A DNA stretch of 47,017 bases from Saprospiraceae bacterium (lineage in GTDB: Bacteria > Bacteroidota > Bacteroidia > Chitinophagales > Saprospiraceae), in assembly GCA_030729925.1 (NCBI GenBank), contig JANQWK010000035.1:1-47017 (forward strand), written 5' to 3'. The notes beneath the pieces are model-generated. The model searched no databases. It saw only the letters and a program-made list of their open reading frames with translations, and had not been told where the DNA came from. Positions 16,734 to 25,769 of the stretch are shown here, in pieces. The position numbers and the translations under genes were made by a program. The stretch's first letter is position 1. Every line of letters begins with the position of its first letter.

Positions 16734-16835
16734 GTGTCTTCGTATTTGGTGAATGGGAAAATAACGTTTGACTTATAGCAAGGCCTGTACCAAAGGCAAG
16801 TACCTGAAAAAAATGCAGGAAAACCAGGCTTTTAC

Positions 16836-16881
16836 CTGACAGAAATGACAAAAACTGGACAAAAGGATGTAAATCTGTCAG
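16836..16881. promoter_or_regulatory. Two imperfect dyad-like elements upstream of clpB
   Basis: CTGACAGAAATGAC at 16836-16849 keeps the left half and the CAGAAA centre of the 14078 site, but its right half is TGAC instead of TCAG. GTAAATCTGTCAG at 16869-16881 keeps TGTCAG but has GTA for TGA. Both are weaker than the sites at 5247, 11859 and 14078. Confidence 0.3.
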
Positions 16882-16898
16882 TTCGGCAAGGTAGCCGA

Positions 16899-18464
16899 TC
16901 AGGAAAAGGGGTGGGTTGCGGTTTCGATGGAAGTAAACTTATCGCTGGCGATGGCCTTCACGGACTTGCCTGCCAGCTTGCTTTCGATCCAGGAGATCAT
17001 GTCCAGGTACACGAAAGCGCGTTTTTCGAAAGGATTTTTTTCCAACTCTTTGAGGCGTTGCAGAAACTGTCTGAACAAGCTCATGCTATCATCGGGGTTG
17101 CTGCTGGCAATTTTTTTCATAAACTGCAGCACATCGGAGTGGTAGGTCCCTTGTTCCTGGACCTTTTCGAACATGCGTTGGGTTCCCGCGATCAGGTACT
17201 CGAGCAAGTCGTAGTTTTTGAGATCGTAATGCGCCATAAGGAAGAGGAGTCTGGCGTAGATTTGAATATCATCGCGCAGGTGGCGTGCGGGATCATTGAT
17301 AATCTTATTCAGATAATCTATCGCTTTGCCGGGTTGGCCGTCGGCAAAATACATCCAGGCAATTTTGTAGTACAGGATCATAATTTTGTGGGGATCCAGT
17401 TTGTTTTTGTAGCCCTGAATCCGTTTGAGGGTTCGGGGCACATGTTGTTGAATGCCTTCGGAAAACGTACCCTCGATAAAACTCTTATTCAGTCTTCCCT
17501 GGTGAACATACAGGAAGGACAAAATTTTGGAATTCATGTTAAAGGAGGGGTAGCTTTCTTTGCGGAAGCGTTCGAGGGTATCGAGGGTATGGGTAAAAGT
17601 TGGATAATCTTTCAGATAAAAAGAAGTCGTAAGGAGGTGATGGAGTCCTTTCATGTACATATCCACATCCTTTTCGATCATGGGGGGATTCTCCTGGAAG
17701 AGGTTTACCCAGTCTTGTGCGAAGTGGTGGCACCTTTCGAACTGGAGTTGGATATAGTGGTACCAGAAGTAGGACTGAAACAAGTAGATTTTTTCGAAGA
17801 ACGAAAAGTTGAAATGTGCGCCGTGGGGGAGGTACTCTTGGAAGAGTTGCTCGATTTGCTTCTGATCTTGTTTGTCGCGGATATAGCCCTGGTTGATAAA
17901 CAGGCGTTGGAGTTTGAGTTTGAGGTTGGAGAGGGCTACGATATTGGTCACCCTGCGGTTGATCATACTTGCCTCTGCGGTAAGTTCGTCCATGCGTTCG
18001 GTCGAACTTCGGGTAATGTGCCGGGACTCAATTTTCTTTTCAAACTCGATAATTTCGAGCAAGAGGTAATCCAATTTATTTTTTTCGGTAAAAGACTTGG
18101 CCCGTTGCAAAATTTTCAGGGCTTGGATGTATAGCCCCTTGCCGTAGAGAATACTGGCATAATCCAGGAGTTCCCGGGCTTCTATCTCCATATCTTTCCG
18201 GATATGCACCAATCTTAGGCTGGTAAGGAGGTGTTCGTAGAGCAGTCTTTTGAGATTGATATACTGATTTTTTTGGAGCGACAATTTTTCCAGGACCTCA
18301 TCCTCACTGTACTGGCGCTGTTTGTCCAATATATCGAACAGCTGAAGGATCCTGGCATCCCCTTCATTGTGAAGCCGTTTGGAATACAATTTAAAATTTC
18401 GCTTTTCTGCTTTGGTCATTGACTTGATTAACTTCAAAAGCAGATCGGACTGGGATATTGGCAT
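16899..18464 (-). CDS. Hypothetical helical-repeat (TPR-like) protein
   Basis: 521 residues, with no signal peptide or membrane segment. The composition is almost wholly helical, rich in Leu, Lys, Glu and aromatic residues, with pair-of-helix units such as LYGKGLYIQALKILQRAKSF and WMYFADGQPGKAIDYLNKII, which have the spacing and small residues of TPR motifs (about 105-140 and 375-410). The N-terminal segment LLLKLIKSMTKAEKRNFKLYSKR is basic and could be a separate binding region. I do not recognise a named family; similar long helical proteins occur in Saprospirales-type genomes. It lies 165 bp upstream of clpB on the same strand. A plus-strand ORF of 429 codons opposite it (16845-18134) is taken as a shadow. 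Confidence 0.75.
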   Translation of the reverse strand: MPISQSDLLLKLIKSMTKAEKRNFKLYSKRLHNEGDARILQLFDILDKQRQYSEDEVLEKLSLQKNQYINLKRLLYEHLLTSLRLVHIRKDMEIEARELLDYASILYGKGLYIQALKILQRAKSFTEKNKLDYLLLEIIEFEKKIESRHITRSSTERMDELTAEASMINRRVTNIVALSNLKLKLQRLFINQGYIRDKQDQKQIEQLFQEYLPHGAHFNFSFFEKIYLFQSYFWYHYIQLQFERCHHFAQDWVNLFQENPPMIEKDVDMYMKGLHHLLTTSFYLKDYPTFTHTLDTLERFRKESYPSFNMNSKILSFLYVHQGRLNKSFIEGTFSEGIQQHVPRTLKRIQGYKNKLDPHKIMILYYKIAWMYFADGQPGKAIDYLNKIINDPARHLRDDIQIYARLLFLMAHYDLKNYDLLEYLIAGTQRMFEKVQEQGTYHSDVLQFMKKIASSNPDDSMSLFRQFLQRLKELEKNPFEKRAFVYLDMISWIESKLAGKSVKAIASDKFTSIETATHPFS

Positions 18465-18793
18465 GGGTCGAGCTTGGTTATTGCGCTCTAAGTTAAAAAA
18501 AATCGGACGGATATCCGGGGAGAAGGAAACAATAATTATTTGCGTCGGATCAAACCTTTTGACGGTTTGTTTGTATTAAGTTTTGCTTCATTCTACCCAT
18601 GAACAGCAGGTTCGTCTAAAATTAAATTTGTCTGGTCGAAAAAATCAAAATTTTTTTGACGGAGTCAGGAAGCGTTATCCAAAATGGAATCGTTACCAGT
18701 AGTCTGGATCTTGGGAAACAAAATTTGGTATGGAAAGAAAATTTAAAAAATGTCCAACACAAAGGCAGGCTTTAATCATTCTTATTTAATACA
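18465..18793. other. 329-bp non-coding region upstream of the first susC
   Basis: The spacer is AT-rich between two divergent genes and must hold both promoters. CAAACC at 18551-18556 can pair with GGTTTG at 18564-18569. TAAATTTG at 18623-18630 fits the -7 element, without a convincing -33. TGACGGAGTCAG near 18657-18668 has the arms of the TGA/TCA dyad but N5 spacing. No small ORF or RNA gene could be supported. Confidence 0.5.
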
Positions 18794-21760
18794 ATGAATC
18801 AGCTTATGAAACAATTTTCACTATTCTTTCTGATGGTGCTGTTCAGTGCAAGCTCCTTGCTGGCACAGCGCACCATTACGGGAAAGGTTGTTGACGACAG
18901 CAACCTGGGGCTGATAGGGGCCTCTATTCTTGCAAAGGGTACTTCTACGGGTACCGTTACAGACATTGACGGTAGCTATTCTCTGGAAGTTCCTGAGGGC
19001 ACTACAGCGCTTATTTTTTCTTACACCGGTTTTGAGACCATGGAAGTAGCGCTAGGTACTTCTAATGTGGTTGACGTGGTGATGACTTCCGGGGTTACCT
19101 TGGAGGACATTGTCGTGGTGGGTTATGGTGAGCAAAGTACCCGTTTTCAGGTACAGAGTGTGAGCCAGGTGAGCACCGAGAAATTGGCCAACCGTCCTTT
19201 GATCGGCCCTCAGGAGTTGTTGCAGGGTCAGGCAGCGGGAGTACAGATGGTGAGCAATGGTGGTATTTTGGGTGCCAACGCTACCGTTCGTATTCGTGGT
19301 GCTTCTTCGATCAACGCGGGTGGTGATCCTTTGTACGTAGTGGATGGGGTTCCGTTGAACGACGGTTCTTACTCTGGCGGACAGGGTGGTGCTTCGCTCA
19401 ACCCGATCCAGGACATCAACCCCAACGATATTGAGTCTATCTCGGTATTGAAGGATGCAGCAGCAGCAGCTATTTATGGCTCTCGAGGTTCTAACGGGGT
19501 TATCCTCATCACAACCAAGAAAGGTAAGGCAGGTGTAAACCGTGTAAATGCCGACTTTTACACAGGTTGGTCAGAGCCTACCTACACGCTTGACATGATG
19601 AACGCGGATGAGTTCCGCACATTTGAGAAGGAGTACAACAACCGTAACTTCCCTACTACAGGGTTTGACTGGCCGGGTGCAATATTGCAGACGGGAAGAA
19701 TCAACTCTTACGCCGTGAATTTCTCTGGTGGTAACGATATGACGCAGTATTACCTGGGTGGTTCTTATATGGATCAGTCCAGCTATGCGATTGGTAACGA
19801 GCTGGAGCGTTTGAATGGTCGTTTGAACTTCAAACATACTTTCTCCAAGAAGTTACGCTTCGGAGCAAACGTGGGTATTTCAAGAACCAACAACAACCGT
19901 ATCGGGGGTGAAAACAACACCTTTGCGCCTTTGACTTCTGCTTACCTGCAGTTGCCAACGGTACCGGCTTACGACGACAATGGCAACTTTACCCAGACGG
20001 GCTTCATTCGTAACGTAATTGCGATCGAAGCATTATCAGTCAACGACTTGATCACAGATCGGGTAACGACCAATGCTTACTTGCAGTTTGATTTGATGGA
20101 AGGCCTTACCTTGAAGACAGACTTCGGTATTGACAACATCATGACTACAGAGACGAGCCGCTACCCGGATATTGTTTCTACAGGGGGTACTGCATCCAAT
20201 GCAATCAGAAGAGACAACAAATGGTTGAGTACGAATACTATTAATTTCGATAAGCAGTTTGGTCAGCACGCGATCAATGCGGTCGCAGGCTTCAGTTTAG
20301 AGTCATCTATTTTCGATGCAACAACTGTTGCGGGCAGCAATTTTGCTGCTGATGCGCTCAGAAACGTGGCTTCTGCTGCAACCCCCACGACTACGAGTGC
20401 AACGAGAACGGAGTGGGCATTGTCTTCTCAGTTCATTCGTGCCAATTACCGCTTGAAAGACAAATACATTCTTGAAGGTGCCGTTCGTCGCGACGGTTCT
20501 TCTCGATTCGGTGCGAACAACAGATACGGTATCTTCTGGGCAGCATCAGGAGGATGGGTACTTTCTGAGGAGGCTTTCCTACAGAATGTTTCTTTCCTGG
20601 ACAACTTGAAGTTGACGGCCAGCTACGGTACTACCGGTAACGACCGCATTGGTAACTTTGCTTCTTTGGGGCTTTATGGCTCAGGCGTAGGCTTTGACTA
20701 CGCAGGATTGGCGGGAATTGGCCCAAGCCAACCTTCCAATCCGGATTTGAAGTGGGAGCAGACGTCTCAGTTGGACATTGGATTGTCTGCGGACTTGTTC
20801 AAGAACCGCTTGAGCGTGGATGTCAACTACTTCATCAAAAATACAACCGATCTATTGTTGAGCTTCCAGTTGGCTGACCCCAACGGTTTCTCATCTTTGA
20901 TTCAGAATGCGGGTGAGATGCAAAACCGCGGTGTTGACCTTAACATCGAAACGGTGAACGTACGTACTTCAGGAGGTTTTGAGTGGACAACTAACCTCAA
21001 TGTTGGATTCCTGACCAATGAAGTTACTTCTTTGCCGAGTGGCTCCTTAGACGCCCAAGGAAATCGCTTTATTGGAGGAAACAACCAACGCGCGATCGAG
21101 GGTTACAGCGTGAATACTTTTTATCTTCCTCGCTATGTAGGTATCAACTCTAACACAGGCGATGCTGAATATCTGGACGTCAATGGCAACATTGCAACCA
21201 GTCCTTCTCCCAACCACCGAATAATTGTAGGTTCTGCTATTCCTGATTTCACAGGTGGTTTTACCAACAACTTCCGGTACAAAGGTTTTGACTTGGGTGT
21301 ATTCTTCAACTTTAGCTACGGCAATGAAGTTTACCTGGGTGACTTTGCGTTTACCGAAAATCCGGTTGGTGGTTTCAACAAAGCAAGGGTGTTGTTGAAC
21401 TATTGGACAGAGAACAACCGCGAAAATGCCTTTGCGCCTGCTAAAACAAGTGCTACGCGCAGTACTTTCGGCCAGGCTTCTACGCGTATGATGCTGGACG
21501 GTTCTTTCCTTCGTTTGCGTAACTTGACATTGGGTTATACCCTGCCTGCAAGCAAGGTGAATGCCCGCTTCTTCCAGAATGCCAGAGTATATGTGATGGG
21601 CCAAAACCTGTTGACTTTCCGTGCAGACGAAGAACTATGGGAAGGCAGAGCACAGGATCCGGAGATAGGTTATGCCGCAAGCAACACCTTCCAGGGACAG
21701 TCTTTCTTTACGCCTCCACAAGCTAGAACGATCACTGTAGGTTTCAGTGCCAGCTTCTAA
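18794..21760 (+). CDS. SusC/RagA-family TonB-linked outer-membrane transporter
   Basis: 988 residues. A signal peptide (MKQFSLFFLMVLFSASSLLAQ) may start from the ATG at 18794 or from a second one at 18806. Then come a carboxypeptidase-regulatory-like beta-sandwich (about 25-110: ITGKVVDDSNLGLIGASILAKGTSTGTVTDIDG), a short TonB-box-like stretch (DIVVVGYGEQ), the plug (about 120-235, with DPLYVVDGVPL and the SusC signature SVLKDAAAAAIYGSRGSNGVILITTKKG), and a 22-strand barrel to the C-terminal Phe. There is no STN domain, so direct anti-sigma signalling is unlikely. It imports oligomers through the outer membrane with the SusD lid encoded 26 bp downstream. No enzyme gene accompanies the pair; substrate unknown. 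Confidence 0.95.
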   Translation: MNQLMKQFSLFFLMVLFSASSLLAQRTITGKVVDDSNLGLIGASILAKGTSTGTVTDIDGSYSLEVPEGTTALIFSYTGFETMEVALGTSNVVDVVMTSGVTLEDIVVVGYGEQSTRFQVQSVSQVSTEKLANRPLIGPQELLQGQAAGVQMVSNGGILGANATVRIRGASSINAGGDPLYVVDGVPLNDGSYSGGQGGASLNPIQDINPNDIESISVLKDAAAAAIYGSRGSNGVILITTKKGKAGVNRVNADFYTGWSEPTYTLDMMNADEFRTFEKEYNNRNFPTTGFDWPGAILQTGRINSYAVNFSGGNDMTQYYLGGSYMDQSSYAIGNELERLNGRLNFKHTFSKKLRFGANVGISRTNNNRIGGENNTFAPLTSAYLQLPTVPAYDDNGNFTQTGFIRNVIAIEALSVNDLITDRVTTNAYLQFDLMEGLTLKTDFGIDNIMTTETSRYPDIVSTGGTASNAIRRDNKWLSTNTINFDKQFGQHAINAVAGFSLESSIFDATTVAGSNFAADALRNVASAATPTTTSATRTEWALSSQFIRANYRLKDKYILEGAVRRDGSSRFGANNRYGIFWAASGGWVLSEEAFLQNVSFLDNLKLTASYGTTGNDRIGNFASLGLYGSGVGFDYAGLAGIGPSQPSNPDLKWEQTSQLDIGLSADLFKNRLSVDVNYFIKNTTDLLLSFQLADPNGFSSLIQNAGEMQNRGVDLNIETVNVRTSGGFEWTTNLNVGFLTNEVTSLPSGSLDAQGNRFIGGNNQRAIEGYSVNTFYLPRYVGINSNTGDAEYLDVNGNIATSPSPNHRIIVGSAIPDFTGGFTNNFRYKGFDLGVFFNFSYGNEVYLGDFAFTENPVGGFNKARVLLNYWTENNRENAFAPAKTSATRSTFGQASTRMMLDGSFLRLRNLTLGYTLPASKVNARFFQNARVYVMGQNLLTFRADEELWEGRAQDPEIGYAASNTFQGQSFFTPPQARTITVGFSASF

Positions 21761-21786
21761 TTTGCTCAACTAAAATTCTTGAAGAC

Positions 21787-23208
21787 ATGAATAAATTCAA
21801 ATACATTTTATTAAGCTCCCTTCTCGTGCTGGGTACAGCATGTGATGAGTTCCTTGATGTGGAGCCGGAACAATCGCTTTCTACTCCCGTGGCATTCAGC
21901 GATAAAAGTACTGCCCTCGCTTCTTTGATGGGTGTTTATAGTCAAGCACAGGATGCAGATGTGTATGGATCTGTTACTGCCATGATTTCTGAAATGCAGG
22001 CAGACAACGTGCGATTTGTGGGATCTTTTCCTACTTTCCAGGAAATTTCTCGTTACGTTACGATCGCCTCTAACGGTAGTGTACGCTCAATTTGGGCGGA
22101 TCATTATGCCGGAATTCTTGCGGCAAACGCAGTTATCAAAAACATGCCAAGTGTAGAGGATCCAGGTCTTAGCGAATCAGAGCGTGCGCAGTTCATCGGT
22201 GAAGCTAAATTTATGCGTGCCCTGTTCTATTTTAACTTGGTAAATATGTTCGCCCAGCCTTACAATGTGTCAAATGGAGCTACGCCTGGCGTACCTTTAG
22301 TTTTGGAGCCTACTATTTTTGAAGGCGAGCAAATTCTTCCGGCAAGAAATACAGTTGCAGAGGTGTATGCTCAAATTGAAAAAGATTTTCAGGAGGCACT
22401 CGCTGTATTACCAGACAAGTATGGGTCGGCTGCCCAAACCAGAGGTAGAGCTACCAAAGGAGCTGCTAACGGGTTGTTGAGCCGTTTATATTTGTATAAG
22501 GGCGATAATGTAAAGGCAATTCAGTCCGCCGATGCTGTTTTAGGGAAAACAGATTTATATGCGTTAGCTGCGGATTATTCATTTTACGATGGCAATACAG
22601 CAGAGGATGTTTTTTCTATTCAGAATACCACTACCGACCAAAGTAGTTGGGATCTTTATTATCTTCCAGCAGTAAGAGGCGGCCGCGGCGATGCTCCTTA
22701 CTCTGATGATTTGCTGGCTGTATTTGACCAAACTAATGATGCACGCTTTACTTCCCTTACCTTTACTGGGGTAGATGCGGCGGGAAATCAAGCAATATTC
22801 ACAAATAAGTTCAAAAATGGCATTGAGAACTCCGACAACGGGCCAATTATGCGTACTACTGAAGTAGTTCTCAACAAAGCTGAGGCTTTGGTGAAAAGCA
22901 CGAACAGTGTGAACGCAGAGGCAATTGCATTGATCAATCCTTTGTTGACGAGAGCAGGTGTGCCAACGGTAAGCGCAAGCGATTTTGCGAGTGCTGAGGC
23001 CTTATTGGATCGCATCCTGTTGGAGCGCAGAAAAGAGTTGTGCTTTGAAGGACACCGTCGTATGGATTTGTTGCGCAATGGCAAGGCTTTGCGTACTGCC
23101 GGCCCGGGTGCCGGGGTTTCAAACCCAGGTGATCCACTGATAGTATTACCTATTCCTCAGCGCGATATTGACCTCGGTTCTTCTTTGCCACAGAACCCAG
23201 GTTATTAA
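21787..23208 (+). CDS. SusD/RagB-family substrate-binding lipoprotein
   Basis: 473 residues. The lipoprotein signal ends at C19 (LLVLGTACDEFLDVEPE), the usual SusD start. The N-terminal SusD-like region (about 25-220) has the family pattern WADHYAGILAANAVIKNM and AKFMRALFYFNLVNMFAQPYN (TPR-like helices). The C-terminal half contains NKAEALVKSTN and the ILLERRKELCFEGHRRMDLLRNGKAL motif found in RagB/SusD proteins, and it ends in PIPQRDIDLGSSLPQNPGY. It caps the SusC barrel encoded directly upstream. The two genes form one transcription unit that ends at the terminator 23251-23278. Confidence 0.95.
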   Translation: MNKFKYILLSSLLVLGTACDEFLDVEPEQSLSTPVAFSDKSTALASLMGVYSQAQDADVYGSVTAMISEMQADNVRFVGSFPTFQEISRYVTIASNGSVRSIWADHYAGILAANAVIKNMPSVEDPGLSESERAQFIGEAKFMRALFYFNLVNMFAQPYNVSNGATPGVPLVLEPTIFEGEQILPARNTVAEVYAQIEKDFQEALAVLPDKYGSAAQTRGRATKGAANGLLSRLYLYKGDNVKAIQSADAVLGKTDLYALAADYSFYDGNTAEDVFSIQNTTTDQSSWDLYYLPAVRGGRGDAPYSDDLLAVFDQTNDARFTSLTFTGVDAAGNQAIFTNKFKNGIENSDNGPIMRTTEVVLNKAEALVKSTNSVNAEAIALINPLLTRAGVPTVSASDFASAEALLDRILLERRKELCFEGHRRMDLLRNGKALRTAGPGAGVSNPGDPLIVLPIPQRDIDLGSSLPQNPGY

Positions 23209-23250
23209 TATTGATACACACAGACAATTGACGAACGTTAATTGATCTGG

Positions 23251-23285
23251 GCGGGAAGACAGGACACTGTCTTCCCGCTTTTTTA
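23251..23285 (+). terminator. Strong rho-independent terminator after the first susCD pair
   Basis: A perfect 12-bp GC-rich stem (GCGGGAAGACAG at 23251-23262 with CTGTCTTCCCGC at 23267-23278) has a GACA tetraloop and is followed directly by TTTTTTATTTAT. Confidence 0.95.
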
Positions 23286-23326
23286 TTTATCCCTGTTTCC
23301 TTGTATTTTGCAGAAAAAAGAGCGAC

Positions 23327-24106
23327 ATGGTACTGGTATTTGATATAGGCAACTCCAATGTGGTGGCTGGCATCAGGGACGAATCGTCCTGGCAGGCGGT
23401 ATGGCGCTATCCAACTTATCAGGAACAACCCTCCTTGTTGTTTTATGAGGTAAAATTGAGTGAGCACCTGCTGGAGTTGGGTTTGAGCCCTGGTGCGATC
23501 AGACAGGTTGTCATCAGCAGCGTTGTACCGGAGCTTACTCCGGTGTTTGTAGCGCTTTCCCGACAGCTGTTTGAGCTGGAAGCCGTCCTGATGCGGGGAG
23601 TTTTGTTTGAAAAGCTTGACTTGCTGATCGAACGCCCGCATGAGATAGGTTCGGATTTGGTAGCGAATGCCCTGGCGGTGTATCACCGACACAGGAAGGA
23701 TTGCATTGTGGTGGATTTCGGTACCGCTCTGACCTTCACACCTGTATCGGCCAGGGGAGAGATCCTGGGAGTTTCGATTGCACCCGGCCTGAAAACGGCT
23801 ATCCAGGCCTTGTACACCAAAACTGCCCAGTTGCCGGAAGTCCCTCTGGTCATGCCGGAGTCTCCCATAGGCCGAAGTACTACCCATGCGATACAGAGTG
23901 GGATTTTGATAGGGTATGTAGGATTGGTCAAACACATGCTTGCCGAAATTCGCGGAGCGGTGGGTGGGCACTACACTGCCATTGCAACAGGCGGTTTATC
24001 CGCCATCCTGGAACCTTTGGCAGGAGAATTTGAGTACATAGATCCCCACCTGACCCTGGAGGGCATTTATATTTTTGGCAGCCTTTTTCCGTCGGAATTA
24101 CCCTAA
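23327..24106 (+). CDS. coaX: Type III pantothenate kinase
   Basis: 259 residues. The ASKHA-fold motifs are in order: DIGNSNV (D6, phosphate 1), EIGSDLVANA (D110, the catalytic Asp position), VVDFGTALTF (D130, phosphate 2) and IATGGLSAIL (adenosine). GILIGYVGLV fits the dimer and substrate region. CoaX phosphorylates pantothenate, the first step of CoA synthesis, needs a monovalent cation and is not feedback-inhibited by CoA. The usual Arg after the catalytic Asp (GADR) is Leu here (GSDL), a small departure. The gene starts 48 bp after the susCD terminator. Its 3' end overlaps the convergent amidase gene by 9 bp. Confidence 0.9.
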   Translation: MVLVFDIGNSNVVAGIRDESSWQAVWRYPTYQEQPSLLFYEVKLSEHLLELGLSPGAIRQVVISSVVPELTPVFVALSRQLFELEAVLMRGVLFEKLDLLIERPHEIGSDLVANALAVYHRHRKDCIVVDFGTALTFTPVSARGEILGVSIAPGLKTAIQALYTKTAQLPEVPLVMPESPIGRSTTHAIQSGILIGYVGLVKHMLAEIRGAVGGHYTAIATGGLSAILEPLAGEFEYIDPHLTLEGIYIFGSLFPSELP

Positions 24107-24886
24107 GCTATAGCAATCGGGTCTCCTGTCTTCCAATGCGTGATTTCTGGGAGTAATCCATTTATTGTCCGCCATTTCGGTCAACAGTTCTGTACTATAT
24201 ACCCTTTCTTCCTCCGCACCTGCCTGAAAAACGACTTCTCCCTTCGGATTGGCGATGGTGGACATTCCGGTAAAGGTGAGCGTTTTTTCGGTGCCGATCC
24301 GATTGGCCGTTACCACAAAATACCGGTTGATCAGGGCATGTATGGGGACTGCTTTCTGTGCAAACCCGGGGAGTACGAGGTTGGATGGATGGCATACGAT
24401 CTGTGCGCCCTGTAAAGCCAGGCTCCTCCAGGCTTCGGGAAACATCCAGTCGAAACACACCAGCATGCCGAGGGTAAGGCCATTGTCGAGTTTGAAAACA
24501 GGCAGACCCAGGTTACCGGGTTCAAAAATGTCTTTTTCGTTCCAAAAAAGGTGCAGCTTTCGGTAGGTTCCTATCCAGCCCTGTGGGCCCACGAGTACCG
24601 AGCTGTTGTAGAGCAAAGCCCCTTCTTTTTCGTGAAAACCGCTAACGATATATTGATCATGGGCCTTTGCTTTGGCTTCGAGAAAGCGGATAAACGGACT
24701 GTCGGAAGTGCTTTCTGCCAGGCTTGCAGCCATTGCTTTGTCTTCAAAATGATAGCCTGAATTGCACAGCTCCGGCAGGACAATCAGGTCTGCTTCCTTT
24801 GCCGCATCGAGCAAGGGATCCAGTTGGCCGAGGGTAGTTTCGGGTTGACCGAGCGTAGGACTAAACTGTATGAACCCTGTTTTCAT
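24098..24886 (-). CDS. Carbon-nitrogen hydrolase (nitrilase superfamily)
   Basis: 262 residues with the complete Glu-Lys-Cys triad: E39 (LPELCNSGYHF), K110 (YRKLHLF) and C144 (VCFDWMFPEAWR). These are in the usual order and spacing for amidases such as omega-amidase, N-carbamoyl amino acid amidohydrolase or beta-ureidopropionase. WMFPEAWR and HPSNLVLP place it among amidases rather than true nitrilases, but the substrate cannot be read. It is cytoplasmic, with no signal peptide. Its ATG overlaps the stop of the upstream aldolase gene (ATGA), so the two are translationally coupled. It is convergent with coaX. Confidence 0.88.
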   Translation of the reverse strand: MKTGFIQFSPTLGQPETTLGQLDPLLDAAKEADLIVLPELCNSGYHFEDKAMAASLAESTSDSPFIRFLEAKAKAHDQYIVSGFHEKEGALLYNSSVLVGPQGWIGTYRKLHLFWNEKDIFEPGNLGLPVFKLDNGLTLGMLVCFDWMFPEAWRSLALQGAQIVCHPSNLVLPGFAQKAVPIHALINRYFVVTANRIGTEKTLTFTGMSTIANPKGEVVFQAGAEEERVYSTELLTEMADNKWITPRNHALEDRRPDCYSLG

Positions 24887-25656
24887 GGTTGTGCGATAAA
24901 ACCTTGGAGTTGTTGAATGGCATGCTGAACCGTCTTGGCAAACAAGCCGGTATCGGTTCCGTAGGAAACCATGTTGAAGCCCATGTCTATGGCTCGTCGG
25001 GCATCTGCCTCATTGACCGTAAACACGGCAGTATATTTACCGGCTGCCCTGGCTGCTTCCAGGATGCGTTCGAGGGCAGCGATGAGTACGGGATCCTGGA
25101 AATTGGCTCTCTGAGGTCTTTGCAGGCTTACGCTGAGGTCAAATGGGCCGGCGTAGAGCATATCCAATCCTTCTAAGGCGGCGATAGCATCTATATCTTC
25201 CAGAGCCTGTGCGGTTTCTATCATGACTGCCGTCAAAAAATGATCCCGTGCCGAAGCAAAGTAGTCCGGCTGTTGTCCGAGGTATTGTGCCCGGATGGGG
25301 CCAAAACTGCGGATACCTTTGGGGGGATAATGACAGGCCTGCACAAACGCCTGTGCCTCGGTAGCGTTATTGATCATCGGGCACACCACACCTGCGGCAC
25401 CTGCATCCAGGGCCTTCATGGCAGCGGCGGGATCATTCCAGGGAATGCGCACCAATGGGATTACAGAATCGGGGAGTGCCTGGAGGATGGGAAGCAGCCT
25501 GTCGGCGTGCTGCAAACCGTGCTGCATATCTATCATCACGCTTGGAAAGCCGGATCTGCCGGTGATTTCTGCGAAGAAGGGATCTCCGGAGGAGAGCAGC
25601 ATATTGAACAGCACCTTGCCCTGGGCGAAATGTGTTTTGAGTTGGGGGATATTCAT
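24883..25656 (-). CDS. HpcH/HpaI-family aldolase
   Basis: 257 residues from the ATG at 25656 (MNIPQLKTHFAQGKVLFNMLLSSGDP). An upstream in-frame ATG at 25749 would add 31 proline-rich residues that do not resemble the family, so I chose the shorter form. The TIM-barrel motifs are MIDMQHGLQHADRL, PLVRIPWNDPAAAMKALDAGAAGVVCPMI (metal and substrate loop), VMIETAQALEDI (metal Glu) and MLYAGPFDLSVSL. The family cleaves or forms 2-oxo-acid aldols with a divalent metal and pyruvate. Substrates vary (4-hydroxy-2-oxo-heptanedioate, 2-keto-3-deoxy sugars). It is coupled to the amidase gene through a 4-bp overlap, so the two may act in one degradation route. Confidence 0.85.
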   Translation of the reverse strand: MNIPQLKTHFAQGKVLFNMLLSSGDPFFAEITGRSGFPSVMIDMQHGLQHADRLLPILQALPDSVIPLVRIPWNDPAAAMKALDAGAAGVVCPMINNATEAQAFVQACHYPPKGIRSFGPIRAQYLGQQPDYFASARDHFLTAVMIETAQALEDIDAIAALEGLDMLYAGPFDLSVSLQRPQRANFQDPVLIAALERILEAARAAGKYTAVFTVNEADARRAIDMGFNMVSYGTDTGLFAKTVQHAIQQLQGFIAQP

Positions 25657-25769
25657 GTCGGGTTGATTAAGACAGGTCAAAATAGGAAATTTTGTCCAAA
25701 CCTGGTCTGGTTTTCCCGAAGGGGGGGAAGATAAACCGGGTACAAGCATTTCTCCTTGTTGGAATTTGC

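Noticed and set aside
16845-18134. Long plus-strand ORF (429 codons) opposite the 521-residue gene
   Set aside because: Its translation has no family motif, and the minus-strand gene has a clear helical-repeat protein composition. It is a codon-bias shadow.
18657-18668. TGACGGAGTCAG as a further regulon box
   Set aside because: Half-sites are five bases apart, not six, and the TGTCAG half is missing.
23150-23971. Minus-strand ORF of 273 codons opposite the susD end and coaX
   Set aside because: It crosses a strong terminator and a conserved coaX frame. The Gln/Arg/Tyr-rich translation is not protein-like.
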